Of a DNA stretch of 16,415 nt, positions 1 through 7,831 are shown in pieces. This DNA comes from Bryobacterales bacterium (GTDB lineage Bacteria > Acidobacteriota > Terriglobia > Bryobacterales > Bryobacteraceae), in assembly GCA_016789785.1 (NCBI GenBank), contig JAEUQE010000209.1, positions 1 through 16,415 of the forward strand, given 5' to 3'. Made by a program: the position numbers and the translations under genes. Numbering within the stretch: the first letter of the stretch is position 1; every line of letters starts with the position of its first letter. The notes beneath the pieces were generated by a model that saw only the letters and a program-made list of their open reading frames with translations, was not told where the DNA came from and made no database searches.

Positions 1-22
1 GCATGGCATCGGTATTGCTCAT
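1..22 (-). CDS. actF: Probable start of actF (ACIII subunit F), cut by window edge
   Basis: Only seven codons and one base are present. An ATG at 22 overlaps the actE stop in an ATGA arrangement and reads M-S-N-T-D-A-M before the sequence ends. ACIII operons usually continue from actE into actF, the second NrfD-like membrane subunit, and this overlap is the same kind seen between other genes of the operon. The assignment rests on gene order and the coupled start, because seven residues cannot identify a family. Confidence 0.5.
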
Positions 23-591
23 TGTGCAGCCTCCACTTTGCTCTTCTCGTCAGCCGTCAACTCACTCACCTTCACGTTCTGGCTTTGCTGCAGGACACGG
101 ACATAGGCGGTAATCGCCCAGCGGTCGCGCATCGGGATGCGCGACTCGTAGCTCATCATCGAACCGTTTCCTTTCGTGATCACGTTGTAGATGTGACCCA
201 CCGATTGCTCGCGCAATGCGTCGGTGTGATAGGACGGAGGCTTCTTCAAGCCACGCGACACGATCATGCCATCGGCGTGCCCGGTCATCCCGTGGCAGGG
301 TGTGCAATAGATGTCGTAGCGGTTGCGTCCGCGTTCAATCACTGCTCGAGTAATCGGGAACGGAAACTGATCGACATTCTTGTTGCCGACCTTGCCGGTC
401 CACAGCGCAGTGTCGGTCTTGAGCATGCCGCGCGCGACTGTGCCCTGCACGAGCGGACGCGCGGCACGGCGGTCACCGAACAGGTCCGTCGCGGCGTTCA
501 ACCGGAATCGTGGCTGGTCATGCATGTCCTGGCGGCATCCGATCATGAGGAGCGCGCCGGCACCAAGCAGGAGTATCTGGAGCGTCCTCAA
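19..591 (-). CDS. actE: ACIII subunit ActE, monoheme cytochrome c lipoprotein
   Basis: This 190-residue protein is the monoheme cytochrome c subunit of alternative complex III, thought to help pass electrons from the complex to periplasmic acceptors. A hydrophobic N-terminus ends in a lipobox (LMIGC, Cys19), so it should be an exported lipoprotein. The single CXXCH heme site is CTPCH at 96-100. Met145/Met146 in the segment NGSMMSY are the likely distal heme ligands, as in class I cytochromes c. The start is a TTG at 591, overlapping the actD stop and preceded by a perfect GGAGG seven bases upstream. No ATG gives the full signal peptide. It follows actD and precedes a probable actF. The family assignment is firm because order, length and motifs all agree. 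Confidence 0.93.
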   Translation of the reverse strand: MRTLQILLLGAGALLMIGCRQDMHDQPRFRLNAATDLFGDRRAARPLVQGTVARGMLKTDTALWTGKVGNKNVDQFPFPITRAVIERGRNRYDIYCTPCHGMTGHADGMIVSRGLKKPPSYHTDALREQSVGHIYNVITKGNGSMMSYESRIPMRDRWAITAYVRVLQQSQNVKVSELTADEKSKVEAAQ

Positions 592-1124
592 ATCTCCACC
601 TCCGACACTTCGTAAGGATGCAGCGTGCCGAGGAAATCCTTGGTCCGCTGCAGGTCGAATTTCGGGTCCTCGGCTTCAATGCAAAGGAAGAACTTGTCGC
701 GCGATGCGAGCTTGAAACGCGGCACGTTGAACACCGGGTGATACGGCATCGGGAAGCCGCACAGGAAGATCAGCGATGCGACGGTGGTAAGGCCCGCGGA
801 AAGCACGGTCAATTCATACGTAACCGGGATGAACGACGGCCAACTATACATGGGACGGCCGCCGACATTGAGCGGATAGTCGATCGCCGCAATCCAGTAT
901 AGGAACGCGAACATACCGAGACATCCGCAAACACCCGCCGCGATCACGAACTTCGGAAGCGGTGAATCCTTGATGTGCATCGCATGGTGCAGCTCTTCAA
1001 TCGGGATGGGCGAGTAGGCGTCGAACTTGCGATAGCCTTCTTCGTGCGCCTGATGCGCGGCGTGCACGAGTTCATCGGCCGTTGAAAACTCCGCCATCAA
1101 ACCGTAGAGAGGTTTCCGTGGCAT
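588..1124 (-). CDS. actD: ACIII subunit ActD (DUF3341 membrane protein)
   Basis: A 178-residue membrane subunit of alternative complex III of the DUF3341 family. The N-terminal cytoplasmic part starts with the family-typical pattern of a small regulator-like fold (YGLMAEFSTADEL, then GYRKFDAYSPIPIEEL). Two transmembrane helices follow at about 59-81 and 101-124. The C-terminal stretch contains MPYHPVFNVPRF and ends in an FFLCIEAEDPKFD segment. Known ActD proteins contribute two helices near ActC and carry no cofactor, and none is visible here. The ATG at 1124 lies two bases after the actC stop, and the gene overlaps actE at its 3' end. The nearest good purine-rich stretch is about 12 bases upstream, so translation may rely on coupling to actC. 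Confidence 0.93.
   Translation of the reverse strand: MPRKPLYGLMAEFSTADELVHAAHQAHEEGYRKFDAYSPIPIEELHHAMHIKDSPLPKFVIAAGVCGCLGMFAFLYWIAAIDYPLNVGGRPMYSWPSFIPVTYELTVLSAGLTTVASLIFLCGFPMPYHPVFNVPRFKLASRDKFFLCIEAEDPKFDLQRTKDFLGTLHPYEVSEVEI
599..603 (-). promoter_or_regulatory. Ribosome binding site that fixes the actE TTG start
   Basis: On the minus strand the bases read GGAGG, seven bases before the TTG at 591. The site lies inside the last codons of actD. It decides the start, because the first in-frame ATG of actE falls within the signal peptide (Met16) and would destroy it. Confidence 0.7.
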
Positions 1125-1126
1125 GG

Positions 1127-2518
1127 TTAGTGCGAGCCTCCCTTCGTCCCGCGCGGAACCAGCGTGCGTACTTCAAAGATCGAGATCGATGGCAGGAACC
1201 GCACGAACAGATACAACAGCGTGAGGAACATGCCGATGGAGCCCACGTACATGCCCCAATCGAACTTCGTGGGATAGTACATGCCCCAGCTTCCTGGCAG
1301 GAAGTCGCGGTGCAAGCTGGTGACGATAATCACGAACCGTTCGAGCCACATTCCAACGTTGATCACCAGCGAGAGGATGAACACGAGTGGGATGTTCGCT
1401 CGCGCACTCTTCAGCCAGAGCACCTGCGGAATGAGCACGTTGAAGATGATCAGCGACCAGTAAGACCAGCCATACGGACCGGTGGTACGGTTCTTGAACA
1501 TGAACATTTCCCACAAGTTCCCGCTGTACCAGGCCATGAAAGCTTCCATCGCATAACCGTATGCGACGATCAGGCCGGTGCCGAGCATCACCTTACACAT
1601 GTTGTCGATGTGCTTCATGGTGATGAAGTCCTGCATGCCGTACCAGGCGCGCATCGGAATGGCGAGTGTAAGCACCATGGCGAAACCGGAGTAAATCGCG
1701 CCAGCGACGAAGTAGGGCGGGAAAATCGTGGCGTGCCAGCCGGGGATGAGGCCCACGGCGAAGTCGAAGCTAACCACGGTGTGAACCGAGAGCACCAGGG
1801 GAGTGGAGAGACCCGCGAGAATCAGCGAGGCGATTTCGTAGTGATTCCAGTGCTTGGCCGATCCGCGCCATCCAAGCGAGAGCATTCCGTAGATCACCTG
1901 AGCGAAGCGCGCTTTGGCGCGATCACGCATGGCCGCAAGGTCGGGGATCAGACCGACGTACCAGAAAACCAGTGAGATGGTCGCGTAAGTGGAGACTGCG
2001 AACACGTCCCAGAGGAGCGGACTGCGAGGCTGCGGCCACATCGCCATCGTGTTGGGATAAGGCAACAGCCAGTAGGCGAGCCAGGGACGGCCAGTGTGGA
2101 AGGTGGGGTAGAGAAACGCACAGGCCACGGCGAACAGCGTCATGGCTTCGGCGAATCGCGCGATCGACATGCGCCACTGCTGCCGGAGGAGCAACAAGAT
2201 GGCCGAGATCAGCGTTCCCGCGTGGCCGATACCGATCCACCAAACGAAGTTGATGATGTCGAAGCCCCAACCGACGGGGTTGTTCGGGCCCCAGACACCG
2301 ATACCTTTTCCAACCAGCCAGATGATGGTCATGAGCAGAAGGCCCATGATCATCACGGAAATGGTGAAGCCGACGATCCAGAACCGCGGCCAACCCATTT
2401 CGAGAGGGACTGCGGCGATCTTGTCGGTGACGGTAGCGTAGGAATGCCCGGGTGCGAGAACGGGATCCGGTCCCACCACAGCAGTAGTCGAGTTACTCGT
2501 CTCGATATGATCGGCCAT
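1127..2518 (-). CDS. actC: ACIII subunit ActC, NrfD-like quinol-binding membrane protein
   Basis: A 463-residue polytopic membrane protein of the NrfD/PsrC family, the quinol-interacting core subunit of alternative complex III. After a short soluble N-terminus the sequence is a run of about ten hydrophobic helices (the first near 45-70, RFWIVGFTISVMIMGLLL). Family-typical segments include NFVWWIGIGHAGTLISAIL, FHTGRPWLAYWLLPYPN and the aromatic-rich SWGMYYPTKFDWGMYVGS near the end. In solved ACIII structures ActC binds the menaquinol pool and docks the Fe-S part of ActB. Length and order fit the family. The ATG at 2518 lies three bases after the actB stop and has an AAGGA ribosome site six bases upstream. 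Confidence 0.95.
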   Translation of the reverse strand: MADHIETSNSTTAVVGPDPVLAPGHSYATVTDKIAAVPLEMGWPRFWIVGFTISVMIMGLLLMTIIWLVGKGIGVWGPNNPVGWGFDIINFVWWIGIGHAGTLISAILLLLRQQWRMSIARFAEAMTLFAVACAFLYPTFHTGRPWLAYWLLPYPNTMAMWPQPRSPLLWDVFAVSTYATISLVFWYVGLIPDLAAMRDRAKARFAQVIYGMLSLGWRGSAKHWNHYEIASLILAGLSTPLVLSVHTVVSFDFAVGLIPGWHATIFPPYFVAGAIYSGFAMVLTLAIPMRAWYGMQDFITMKHIDNMCKVMLGTGLIVAYGYAMEAFMAWYSGNLWEMFMFKNRTTGPYGWSYWSLIIFNVLIPQVLWLKSARANIPLVFILSLVINVGMWLERFVIIVTSLHRDFLPGSWGMYYPTKFDWGMYVGSIGMFLTLLYLFVRFLPSISIFEVRTLVPRGTKGGSH

Positions 2519-2521
2519 GTT

Positions 2522-5500
2522 CTATCCTTTCACCAGCTCGGGGTTTGGGTTCTCCAAACGCGCCATGTAAGTGGTGCGCGGCTTGGTGTTGAGATCCGTC
2601 AAGAGGCCGTAATTGCGGGAATCGGCAACCCACTTGGCAATCTTGCTCTCTTTGTCGTTCAAGTCGCCGAACGCGATCGCCTTGGTCGGGCAGACCTGCT
2701 GGCAGGCCGAGACAACCTCTCCGTCGCGGATCTTGCGGTCTTCCTTCTCGGCCTCGATCTTGGCGTGGTTGATGCGCTGGACACAGTACGTGCACTTCTC
2801 CATCACACCGCGGCTGCGAACAGTGACTTCGGGATTGCGCCCACCGTGCAGGCTCTGGGTGTCCCAGTCGGAATACAGGTAGAAATTGAAGCGGCGAACC
2901 TTGTACGGGCAGTTGTTGGCGCAATAGCGGGTGCCGACGCAGCGGTTGTACACCATCTGGTTGACGCCCTCTTCGTTGTGAACCGTCGCGGCGACCGGGC
3001 ACACGGGCTCGCAGGGCGCGTTCTCGCAGTGCATGCAGGTAATCGGCTGAGAGTATGCCGTCGGATTGTCAATCTCGCCCTTGTGGTAGCGGTCGATGCG
3101 CATCCAGTGCATCTCTCGTCCGCGGGAAACTTCGTCCTTGCCAACGACGGTGATGTTGTTTTCTGCCTGGCAGGCGATCACACAGGCCTGACAACCGGTA
3201 CAGGCGTTGAGGTCGATCGCCATGCCCCACTTGTAGCCGTTGTACTCGTAGGGCGGATAGAGCGTGAGTTCCGGCGGCGGGTCGTGCGGCCCCATGTGCT
3301 TCGCGAAGTCCGGCTTTTCCAAGTAATGAGCTTCGGTCGCCACTCTCACCAGGGCGCGGTTCAACTGCTCGGCGTCGGCATCCTTGATCTGCTCGATGCC
3401 ATGGTGGGTCTGCGTGGAGACCAGCTTGTAGCGGCCCACCTTGCGGATGTCGGCGCCGCTGTCGCTCCACCAGCCTTGCGAAGTGCGGATCGGGTTGACG
3501 TCGAAGCCAATTGCCGTGCCGACGCTACCCGCTCGCTTCCGGCCGTAGCCGATGGTGATGGTTGCGGTTTCCTTCGCCTGGCCAGGAGTGACCCAAACCG
3601 CAGCTTGAATCGCCTTCCCACGGAGCTTGATCTCTACCAAATCGTCGGTGGTGACCGCGAGTTTTTCAGCGGTCGACGGCCCGATGTGAATCGCGTTGTC
3701 CCAGGTGACCTTCGAGATGGGCTTCGGAAGTTCCTGGAGCCACGCGTTGTTTGCGAAACGGCCGTCAAGGATATTCGGATCGAGACGGAAGGTGATTTCG
3801 AGGCCGGAAGGACTCGCGGCGGGCGCAATGCTCTTCAGGTCGCCCTTTACGGCGACTGTCTTCGGCGCGGGGGCCGAATTTGCCCAGAACCCGTCGTGCA
3901 GCGCCTTCTGAAGCTGTGTCTCGAAGTCGGCGACCTTCAGCCGGTCGCGCCAGTAGCGCTTCCAGGTCTGGAAAGCCGTCGTCTGCTTGCCCAGCATCAC
4001 GCCGATAACTTCGATCGACGTACGTCCACCATAGATCGGATCGATCAGCGGTTGGATGGTGGTGATGGTGCCGTCGTAGGCGCGAGCGTCGCCCCACGAT
4101 TCGAGGGTGTGCGCTTCCGGTACATGCCAGTGGCTGACTTCCGCGGTCTCGTCCACGTACAGGCCGAGGTGGACTCGGGCGGGCACTTTGAGGTAAGCAT
4201 CGCGGAAGTTCCAATCGGAGGGCGCGGTGTAGACCGGATTTCCGCTGAGGATGATCAAGGTCTGAACCTTGCCCGCATTCATGTCATCGATCAGCGTCTT
4301 CAGACTCTCGGTGTGCGCGGCCGGGTTGCCTTCGAGCGATTCGGTGTAGACGACGGTCTTACCGGCGTTGCCCAGTTTCTCATTGATCGCATGCGCGAGG
4401 GCGTGCACGATTGGAGGCTGCTGATCGCCAGCCACCACCAGAGACGAACCCTGGTGGGCTTGCAGATCCTTCACCAGGGCACTGACCCAGGCATCGTAAG
4501 CTCCGCCGCCCGGCGCGTCGACCGCGATGCCGAGCTTTGCGGCGATGGAACGGGCGATTCCCTCAATGTCGGAAGACTTCGCCGCATAGCGGTGGTCCGC
4601 CAGGACACTGGTAACGGTCGGGGACACCTCGGCAACATAGAAGCGGTTCATCCGGCGCTTCCCTTGCTCGGGCCGGCGGCGCGCCGCGAAGTCGTGCGCA
4701 TAGCGAACGGCGCCTGGTCCAAAGTTGAGGAAGTCGGAATCGAGGGAGACGATGACGTCGGCGCTCTCGATTTTGTAGTGGTAGGATGCCGGCTCTCCGA
4801 ACGCGAGCTTTGTTCCGAGACGGGCGCCGTCGGAAGTCACCGGATCCCAGACATGCCACTTTGCTTCGGGCATGATCTCGGGGCCCATCAGAGTCCGGAT
4901 CATGTCGGTAAGGCTCGGCGACGTCACATTTTCCGTGAGAATCCGCAGGCCGGCGCCTTTGTTGGCAACGTGCGTCTCGCGAATGACGGTGAGGGCGGCC
5001 CAGAAGGCCGACGTGTTGCTGATCTTGCCTTCGTGCAGGACCGACTGGGAGCGATCGGGATCCCACATCGTGAGAAGAGAGGCCTGCGCGTGAATTCCCG
5101 TACCACCGAGACTGGCCGGATGTTCGGGACTGCCTTCCGCCTTTGTCGGGCGCCCTTGATGACTCTCAAGAAGGATACCGTCGGCGTAGCCACCCATGAG
5201 ATGCGCCGAGGCGAACTGCACGGGAGCGTTGCCCGAGAACTCCTCCGGCGCCTTCACGTAGGGCACGATCTTCTCAAGTGGCTGGCGCGTGCAGGCGGTC
5301 AACCCTGCCAGCCCGAACGACGCGCCCATCAACTTGAGAATGTTCCGGCGATCGAGCGGCTTGCGCCAGTCCGAGCCAATTTGAGGAAACTCGTTGTCGA
5401 GAAAATCCTGGAACTCGGGGGTGGCTGAGAACTCCTCAAGGCTCCGCCAGAACTCGGGGCCGCCTTTGTTGGCAAAGCGATCGCGGATCGCGCCGATGTC

Positions 5501-5548
5501 GAGGCTCTTCTCCGCGGGGTTCTTGATTTGGACCAGATCTCCGCTCAT
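2522..5548 (-). CDS. actB: ACIII subunit ActB, Fe-S protein with molybdoenzyme-like domain
   Basis: This 1008-residue subunit fuses a molybdopterin-oxidoreductase-like domain (about 90-700) to a four-cluster ferredoxin domain (about 770-960); in ACIII the first domain carries no molybdenum cofactor. The N-terminus has an extended pre-signal ([16 protein letters not shown]) before a twin-arginine motif RRNILKLMG at 67-75, and LTAC at 83-86 is also a lipobox. Fe-S ligands are C783/786/789/793, C838/841/846/850, C870/876/880, C919/922 and C949/953. The expected fourth cysteine of the third group is Thr873 (CVGTRYC), giving 15 ligands, which fits three [4Fe-4S] and one [3Fe-4S] cluster. The ATG at 5548 overlaps the actA stop (ATGA); an in-frame ATG at 5557 is possible. 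The open frame continues further upstream inside actA but has no family similarity there. Confidence 0.95.
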   Translation of the reverse strand: MSGDLVQIKNPAEKSLDIGAIRDRFANKGGPEFWRSLEEFSATPEFQDFLDNEFPQIGSDWRKPLDRRNILKLMGASFGLAGLTACTRQPLEKIVPYVKAPEEFSGNAPVQFASAHLMGGYADGILLESHQGRPTKAEGSPEHPASLGGTGIHAQASLLTMWDPDRSQSVLHEGKISNTSAFWAALTVIRETHVANKGAGLRILTENVTSPSLTDMIRTLMGPEIMPEAKWHVWDPVTSDGARLGTKLAFGEPASYHYKIESADVIVSLDSDFLNFGPGAVRYAHDFAARRRPEQGKRRMNRFYVAEVSPTVTSVLADHRYAAKSSDIEGIARSIAAKLGIAVDAPGGGAYDAWVSALVKDLQAHQGSSLVVAGDQQPPIVHALAHAINEKLGNAGKTVVYTESLEGNPAAHTESLKTLIDDMNAGKVQTLIILSGNPVYTAPSDWNFRDAYLKVPARVHLGLYVDETAEVSHWHVPEAHTLESWGDARAYDGTITTIQPLIDPIYGGRTSIEVIGVMLGKQTTAFQTWKRYWRDRLKVADFETQLQKALHDGFWANSAPAPKTVAVKGDLKSIAPAASPSGLEITFRLDPNILDGRFANNAWLQELPKPISKVTWDNAIHIGPSTAEKLAVTTDDLVEIKLRGKAIQAAVWVTPGQAKETATITIGYGRKRAGSVGTAIGFDVNPIRTSQGWWSDSGADIRKVGRYKLVSTQTHHGIEQIKDADAEQLNRALVRVATEAHYLEKPDFAKHMGPHDPPPELTLYPPYEYNGYKWGMAIDLNACTGCQACVIACQAENNITVVGKDEVSRGREMHWMRIDRYHKGEIDNPTAYSQPITCMHCENAPCEPVCPVAATVHNEEGVNQMVYNRCVGTRYCANNCPYKVRRFNFYLYSDWDTQSLHGGRNPEVTVRSRGVMEKCTYCVQRINHAKIEAEKEDRKIRDGEVVSACQQVCPTKAIAFGDLNDKESKIAKWVADSRNYGLLTDLNTKPRTTYMARLENPNPELVKG

Positions 5549-6195
5549 CGATGACATGTATAGCAATCCGTAAACTTCTGAACCTTGTAATCCTTGACCA
5601 GCTTCGCCCCCAGTTCCGACTGGTTGGCTGGCTGCTTGTAGGTCATGTCGAACACCTTCTCGCGCGGCCGGATGTTCTTCTCCGGGTTGCGATGGCAGTC
5701 GAGACACCACTCCATGTAGAGCGTATTCTCCTGATGGACCAGCGGCATCTGATCGATGCGCCCGTGGCAGGACGCACAGCCGATTCCCTTATTCAGGTGA
5801 ATACTGTGATTGAAGTAGACGAAGCCAGGCAGGTCGTGAACACGATTCCATTCGAGCGACTTGCCGGTTGCCCAGCTCTGACGGACGGGCTCCAGCATGG
5901 GAGCGTTGGTCCAGATCATCGAATGGCAGCTCATGCACGTTTCCGTGGTTGGCATGCCGGCGGAGGCGGTTTTCTCCACGCTCGTGTGGCAGTACCGGCA
6001 ATCCAGCCCGAGGCCGGCCACATGGTGTTTGTGGGAGAACGGAACCGCTTGATCAAAAGGGATTTTGGTTCTGGCGACGTACGGCGATCGATTCAGGGCC
6101 AGGACCCCATATCCCAGGCCGCCGACGAGCAGAACCACAGCCACTACGCTCACTTTGGAGATAGTGTTAGTGCTAGGATGGAAGATCTGCGACAT
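5545..6195 (-). CDS. actA: ACIII subunit ActA, membrane-anchored pentaheme cytochrome c
   Basis: A 216-residue multiheme cytochrome c that opens the alternative complex III operon. One N-terminal transmembrane anchor spans about 14-35 (VSVVAVVLLVGGLGYGVLAL). The periplasmic part carries five CXXCH heme sites: CRYCH 66-70, CMSCH 87-91, CASCH 140-144, CLDCH 164-168 and CYTCH 211-215, the last one residue from the C-terminus. Extra histidines such as FSHKHH and FNHSIH fit the bis-His ligation known for this family. I chose the ATG at 6195 because a GAGGG site lies five bases upstream; a GTG at 6201 would add two residues. It overlaps actB by four bases and follows a consensus promoter, so it is the first gene of the operon. 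Confidence 0.95.
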   Translation of the reverse strand: MSQIFHPSTNTISKVSVVAVVLLVGGLGYGVLALNRSPYVARTKIPFDQAVPFSHKHHVAGLGLDCRYCHTSVEKTASAGMPTTETCMSCHSMIWTNAPMLEPVRQSWATGKSLEWNRVHDLPGFVYFNHSIHLNKGIGCASCHGRIDQMPLVHQENTLYMEWCLDCHRNPEKNIRPREKVFDMTYKQPANQSELGAKLVKDYKVQKFTDCYTCHR

Positions 6196-6270
6196 TATCA
6201 CCCTCAGGCAGGAAGCTTAGCCCGACACATCCTTTAGAGTTTAGTACAGGATTCCCAGGTAGAATTCACA

Positions 6271-6300
6271 ATTATAGGGATGCGCCGAATGTCTTGTCAA
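6271..6300 (-). promoter_or_regulatory. Consensus sigma-70 promoter of the ACIII operon
   Basis: On the minus strand, TTGACA at 6300-6295 and TATAAT at 6276-6271 are both exact consensus hexamers, separated by 18 bases. Transcription should begin near 6264, giving a leader of about 70 bases before the actA ATG. An A/T-rich stretch (AAATTTT) about six bases upstream of the -35 box could act as an UP element. The site lies in the 266-bp gap between the DUF6265 gene and actA (6202-6467), in which I see no gene. It is the only such match I noticed in the window. Confidence 0.85.
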
Positions 6301-6311
6301 ACCACAAAATT

Positions 6312-6351
6312 TACTGCGGGACAGTAACGCAGCTAGACCCTGCTTGCAGTA
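6312..6351 (-). terminator. Possible terminator-like hairpin upstream of the ACIII promoter
   Basis: On the minus strand TACTGC (6351-6346) can pair with GCAGTA (6317-6312). A smaller inner stem, GCAG with CTGC, lies between the arms, and AAATTTTG follows. It sits downstream of the DUF6265 gene and just before the ACIII -35 box, where a terminator would insulate the two units. The six-base outer stem and mixed A/T tail make this weak. Confidence 0.25.
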
Positions 6352-6467
6352 GAAGTTGCGAGTGGGTCTCCGGATTCTGATTTTTTGCGTCCCGCCCACC
6401 AAGATTCTCGGACTCATCGCCAGTCTGGTTGCCTGCCTGAGGGCTTTATCGAACAAAGGGCGAAATT

Positions 6468-6986
6468 CTATTTCTTCCTTTGGAGACGGAACTCCTGGGC
6501 CTTCGGCTTTCCACCGACGTCGCCCGCGATTCTGGCGATCAGAGTATCGCCTTCCAGCCGGTAGCTGATGACTTTCGGGTGGTCGTGCTGAGGGTTCTCG
6601 AAAACGGCTTCGGAATCGGTGAGACGGGTCAGCTTGAAATCCGTCGGCGGCCGACCATTGGGCTGGGCGACGTAGAACATGTCGTCTCCGCGCTTCTCGA
6701 TTCGCAGGAACTCAAATGCCACCATTCGGTCACCCGCGATCGTCCGGCTGACACCGAGCATCGCACCGCCACTCGGCGAGATCCAGTGCTCCTCAGTTTG
6801 AGCGCGGCCGACAGGCCCCGACCAGCTTCCTGCAATCCAGTTCAGTTTGGCGAAGGGGCCGGAGGACGGAACGTCGCCCTGCCCGAGCAGTAGCAACGCC
6901 GAGAAAAGCAATCCGAAACAGGTTTTCATAGACATTCTGCGAAGATAGCGGAACGGTATTGCGATGATCTTGGAAAAAAGCGTCAT
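6468..6986 (-). CDS. DUF6265 family secreted protein of unknown function
   Basis: A 172-residue protein matching the DUF6265 pattern: LNWIAGSWSG, then EEHWISPSGGAMLGVSRT, FEFLRIE, FYVAQPNGRPPTDFKL and AVFENPQHDHPKVISYR. This family has a predicted lipocalin-like beta-barrel fold and no established function. A hydrophobic stretch (KTCFGLLFSALLLLGQG) looks like a signal peptide, so it is probably exported. The ATG at 6986 overlaps the stop of the upstream AraC-type gene (ATGA) with GAGG four bases before it. A later ATG at 6929 would start directly at the signal peptide and is a real alternative. The overlap indicates co-expression with the regulator. Confidence 0.8.
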   Translation of the reverse strand: MTLFSKIIAIPFRYLRRMSMKTCFGLLFSALLLLGQGDVPSSGPFAKLNWIAGSWSGPVGRAQTEEHWISPSGGAMLGVSRTIAGDRMVAFEFLRIEKRGDDMFYVAQPNGRPPTDFKLTRLTDSEAVFENPQHDHPKVISYRLEGDTLIARIAGDVGGKPKAQEFRLQRKK

Positions 6987-7798
6987 GTTGCCTCGCCGTC
7001 GAGGAGTTCGCGCCGTAAGAACAGGCTGGTTAGCTCTGGAGGGTCGCGGAAGAAGGCTTCGGGACTGGAGCCCGAGAACACTCGAAACTCATTTGCCAAG
7101 TGCGATTGGTCATAGAATCCGCACTCCATGGCCAAGTCCGCCCAGCGATCCCAGCAGCCCGATTCGTAGAGAGCGATAGCGTGCTGAAATCGAGTGATCC
7201 GCGCGAGTTCCTTCGGCGTCAGTCCCGTCGCGGAAAGGAAGCGACGCTCCCAATGACGGGCGCTCAACCCGAGCCCGGACCAAAAACGATCGACGGTCCC
7301 TCTCCCAAACAGCATCTCGATGCGGCGGACGGATTCCGTTACAAGGGGATCAGGACTGGAACGAACCAGATGTCGCAACGAATCCAGAATCGACGCCAGT
7401 CGACTCGGGGCGTCAGGAAACTGTCCTGCGCGCTCCCGGGCGCTTTTCGCCCACTCTCCCAGGACATCTTCCATCGGCAGGATTCGGCTGGAGATCTCGT
7501 GGCACGGAATGCCCGTCATTGCCTTCCCCGCTTCTGGACGGAGTCGAATCCCGATCGCATCCATGCTTCCCCTCGGATTCAGGCAGAGAGCCTGGAGAAA
7601 CTGTCCAGTGATCAGACTGTGGGGCTGGAGGGTCTCGCCCTGTAGAGCGGGATCGCCAAAGTGGAAAATCAGTTCCATCCGCCCATCGGGGGCGATCGTC
7701 TGCGGCAACTCCGCCACAGGACATGTACCCTCCAACTCCCAGAGCCTTTCGATCCAGGGAGCGAGGTCTGGAGACACTGGGTGTTGCCGGTATCGCAT
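6983..7798 (-). CDS. AraC-family transcriptional regulator (DUF6597 N-terminus)
   Basis: A 271-residue regulator. The N-terminal half has the DUF6597 pattern: PWIERLWELEG, then IAPDGRMELIFHFGDP and a GSMDAIGIRLRPEAG segment, a small-ligand or oligomerisation domain. The C-terminal part (about 170-255) is an AraC-type double helix-turn-helix: LGLSARHWERRFLSATGLTPKEL, then DRWADLAMECGFYDQSHLANEFRVFSGSSPEAF, the usual AraC signature. Target and effector cannot be told from the sequence. An in-frame stop lies four codons upstream of the ATG at 7798, so this is the earliest ATG; GGAGG is present but rather far away. It follows the O-antigen ligase gene after 33 bases and overlaps the DUF6265 gene. 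Confidence 0.9.
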   Translation of the reverse strand: MRYRQHPVSPDLAPWIERLWELEGTCPVAELPQTIAPDGRMELIFHFGDPALQGETLQPHSLITGQFLQALCLNPRGSMDAIGIRLRPEAGKAMTGIPCHEISSRILPMEDVLGEWAKSARERAGQFPDAPSRLASILDSLRHLVRSSPDPLVTESVRRIEMLFGRGTVDRFWSGLGLSARHWERRFLSATGLTPKELARITRFQHAIALYESGCWDRWADLAMECGFYDQSHLANEFRVFSGSSPEAFFRDPPELTSLFLRRELLDGEAT

Positions 7799-7831
7799 TC
7801 CGTAAGTCTACCGCCTCCGCATTCAGTCGAA

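Noticed and set aside
2096..5428. A 1110-codon open frame on the plus strand opposite actB and actC
   Set aside because: It lies entirely antisense to two strongly supported genes, its translation shows no domain I recognise, and such long antisense frames are common in GC-rich codon usage.
2522..5548. Reading the large act gene as a catalytic molybdenum oxidoreductase
   Set aside because: Operon context, the fused four-cluster ferredoxin and neighbouring ActA/C/D/E identify it as ActB, whose molybdoenzyme-like domain lacks the cofactor.
5549..5710. N-terminal extension of the actB frame inside actA
   Set aside because: The extra 54 residues overlap the last hemes of actA and do not resemble ActB N-termini. 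The coupled ATG at 5548 (or 5557) gives the expected start.
6241..6456. A 71-codon minus-strand open frame between the DUF6265 gene and actA
   Set aside because: It spans the consensus promoter and the hairpin, has no good ribosome site and no recognisable domain.
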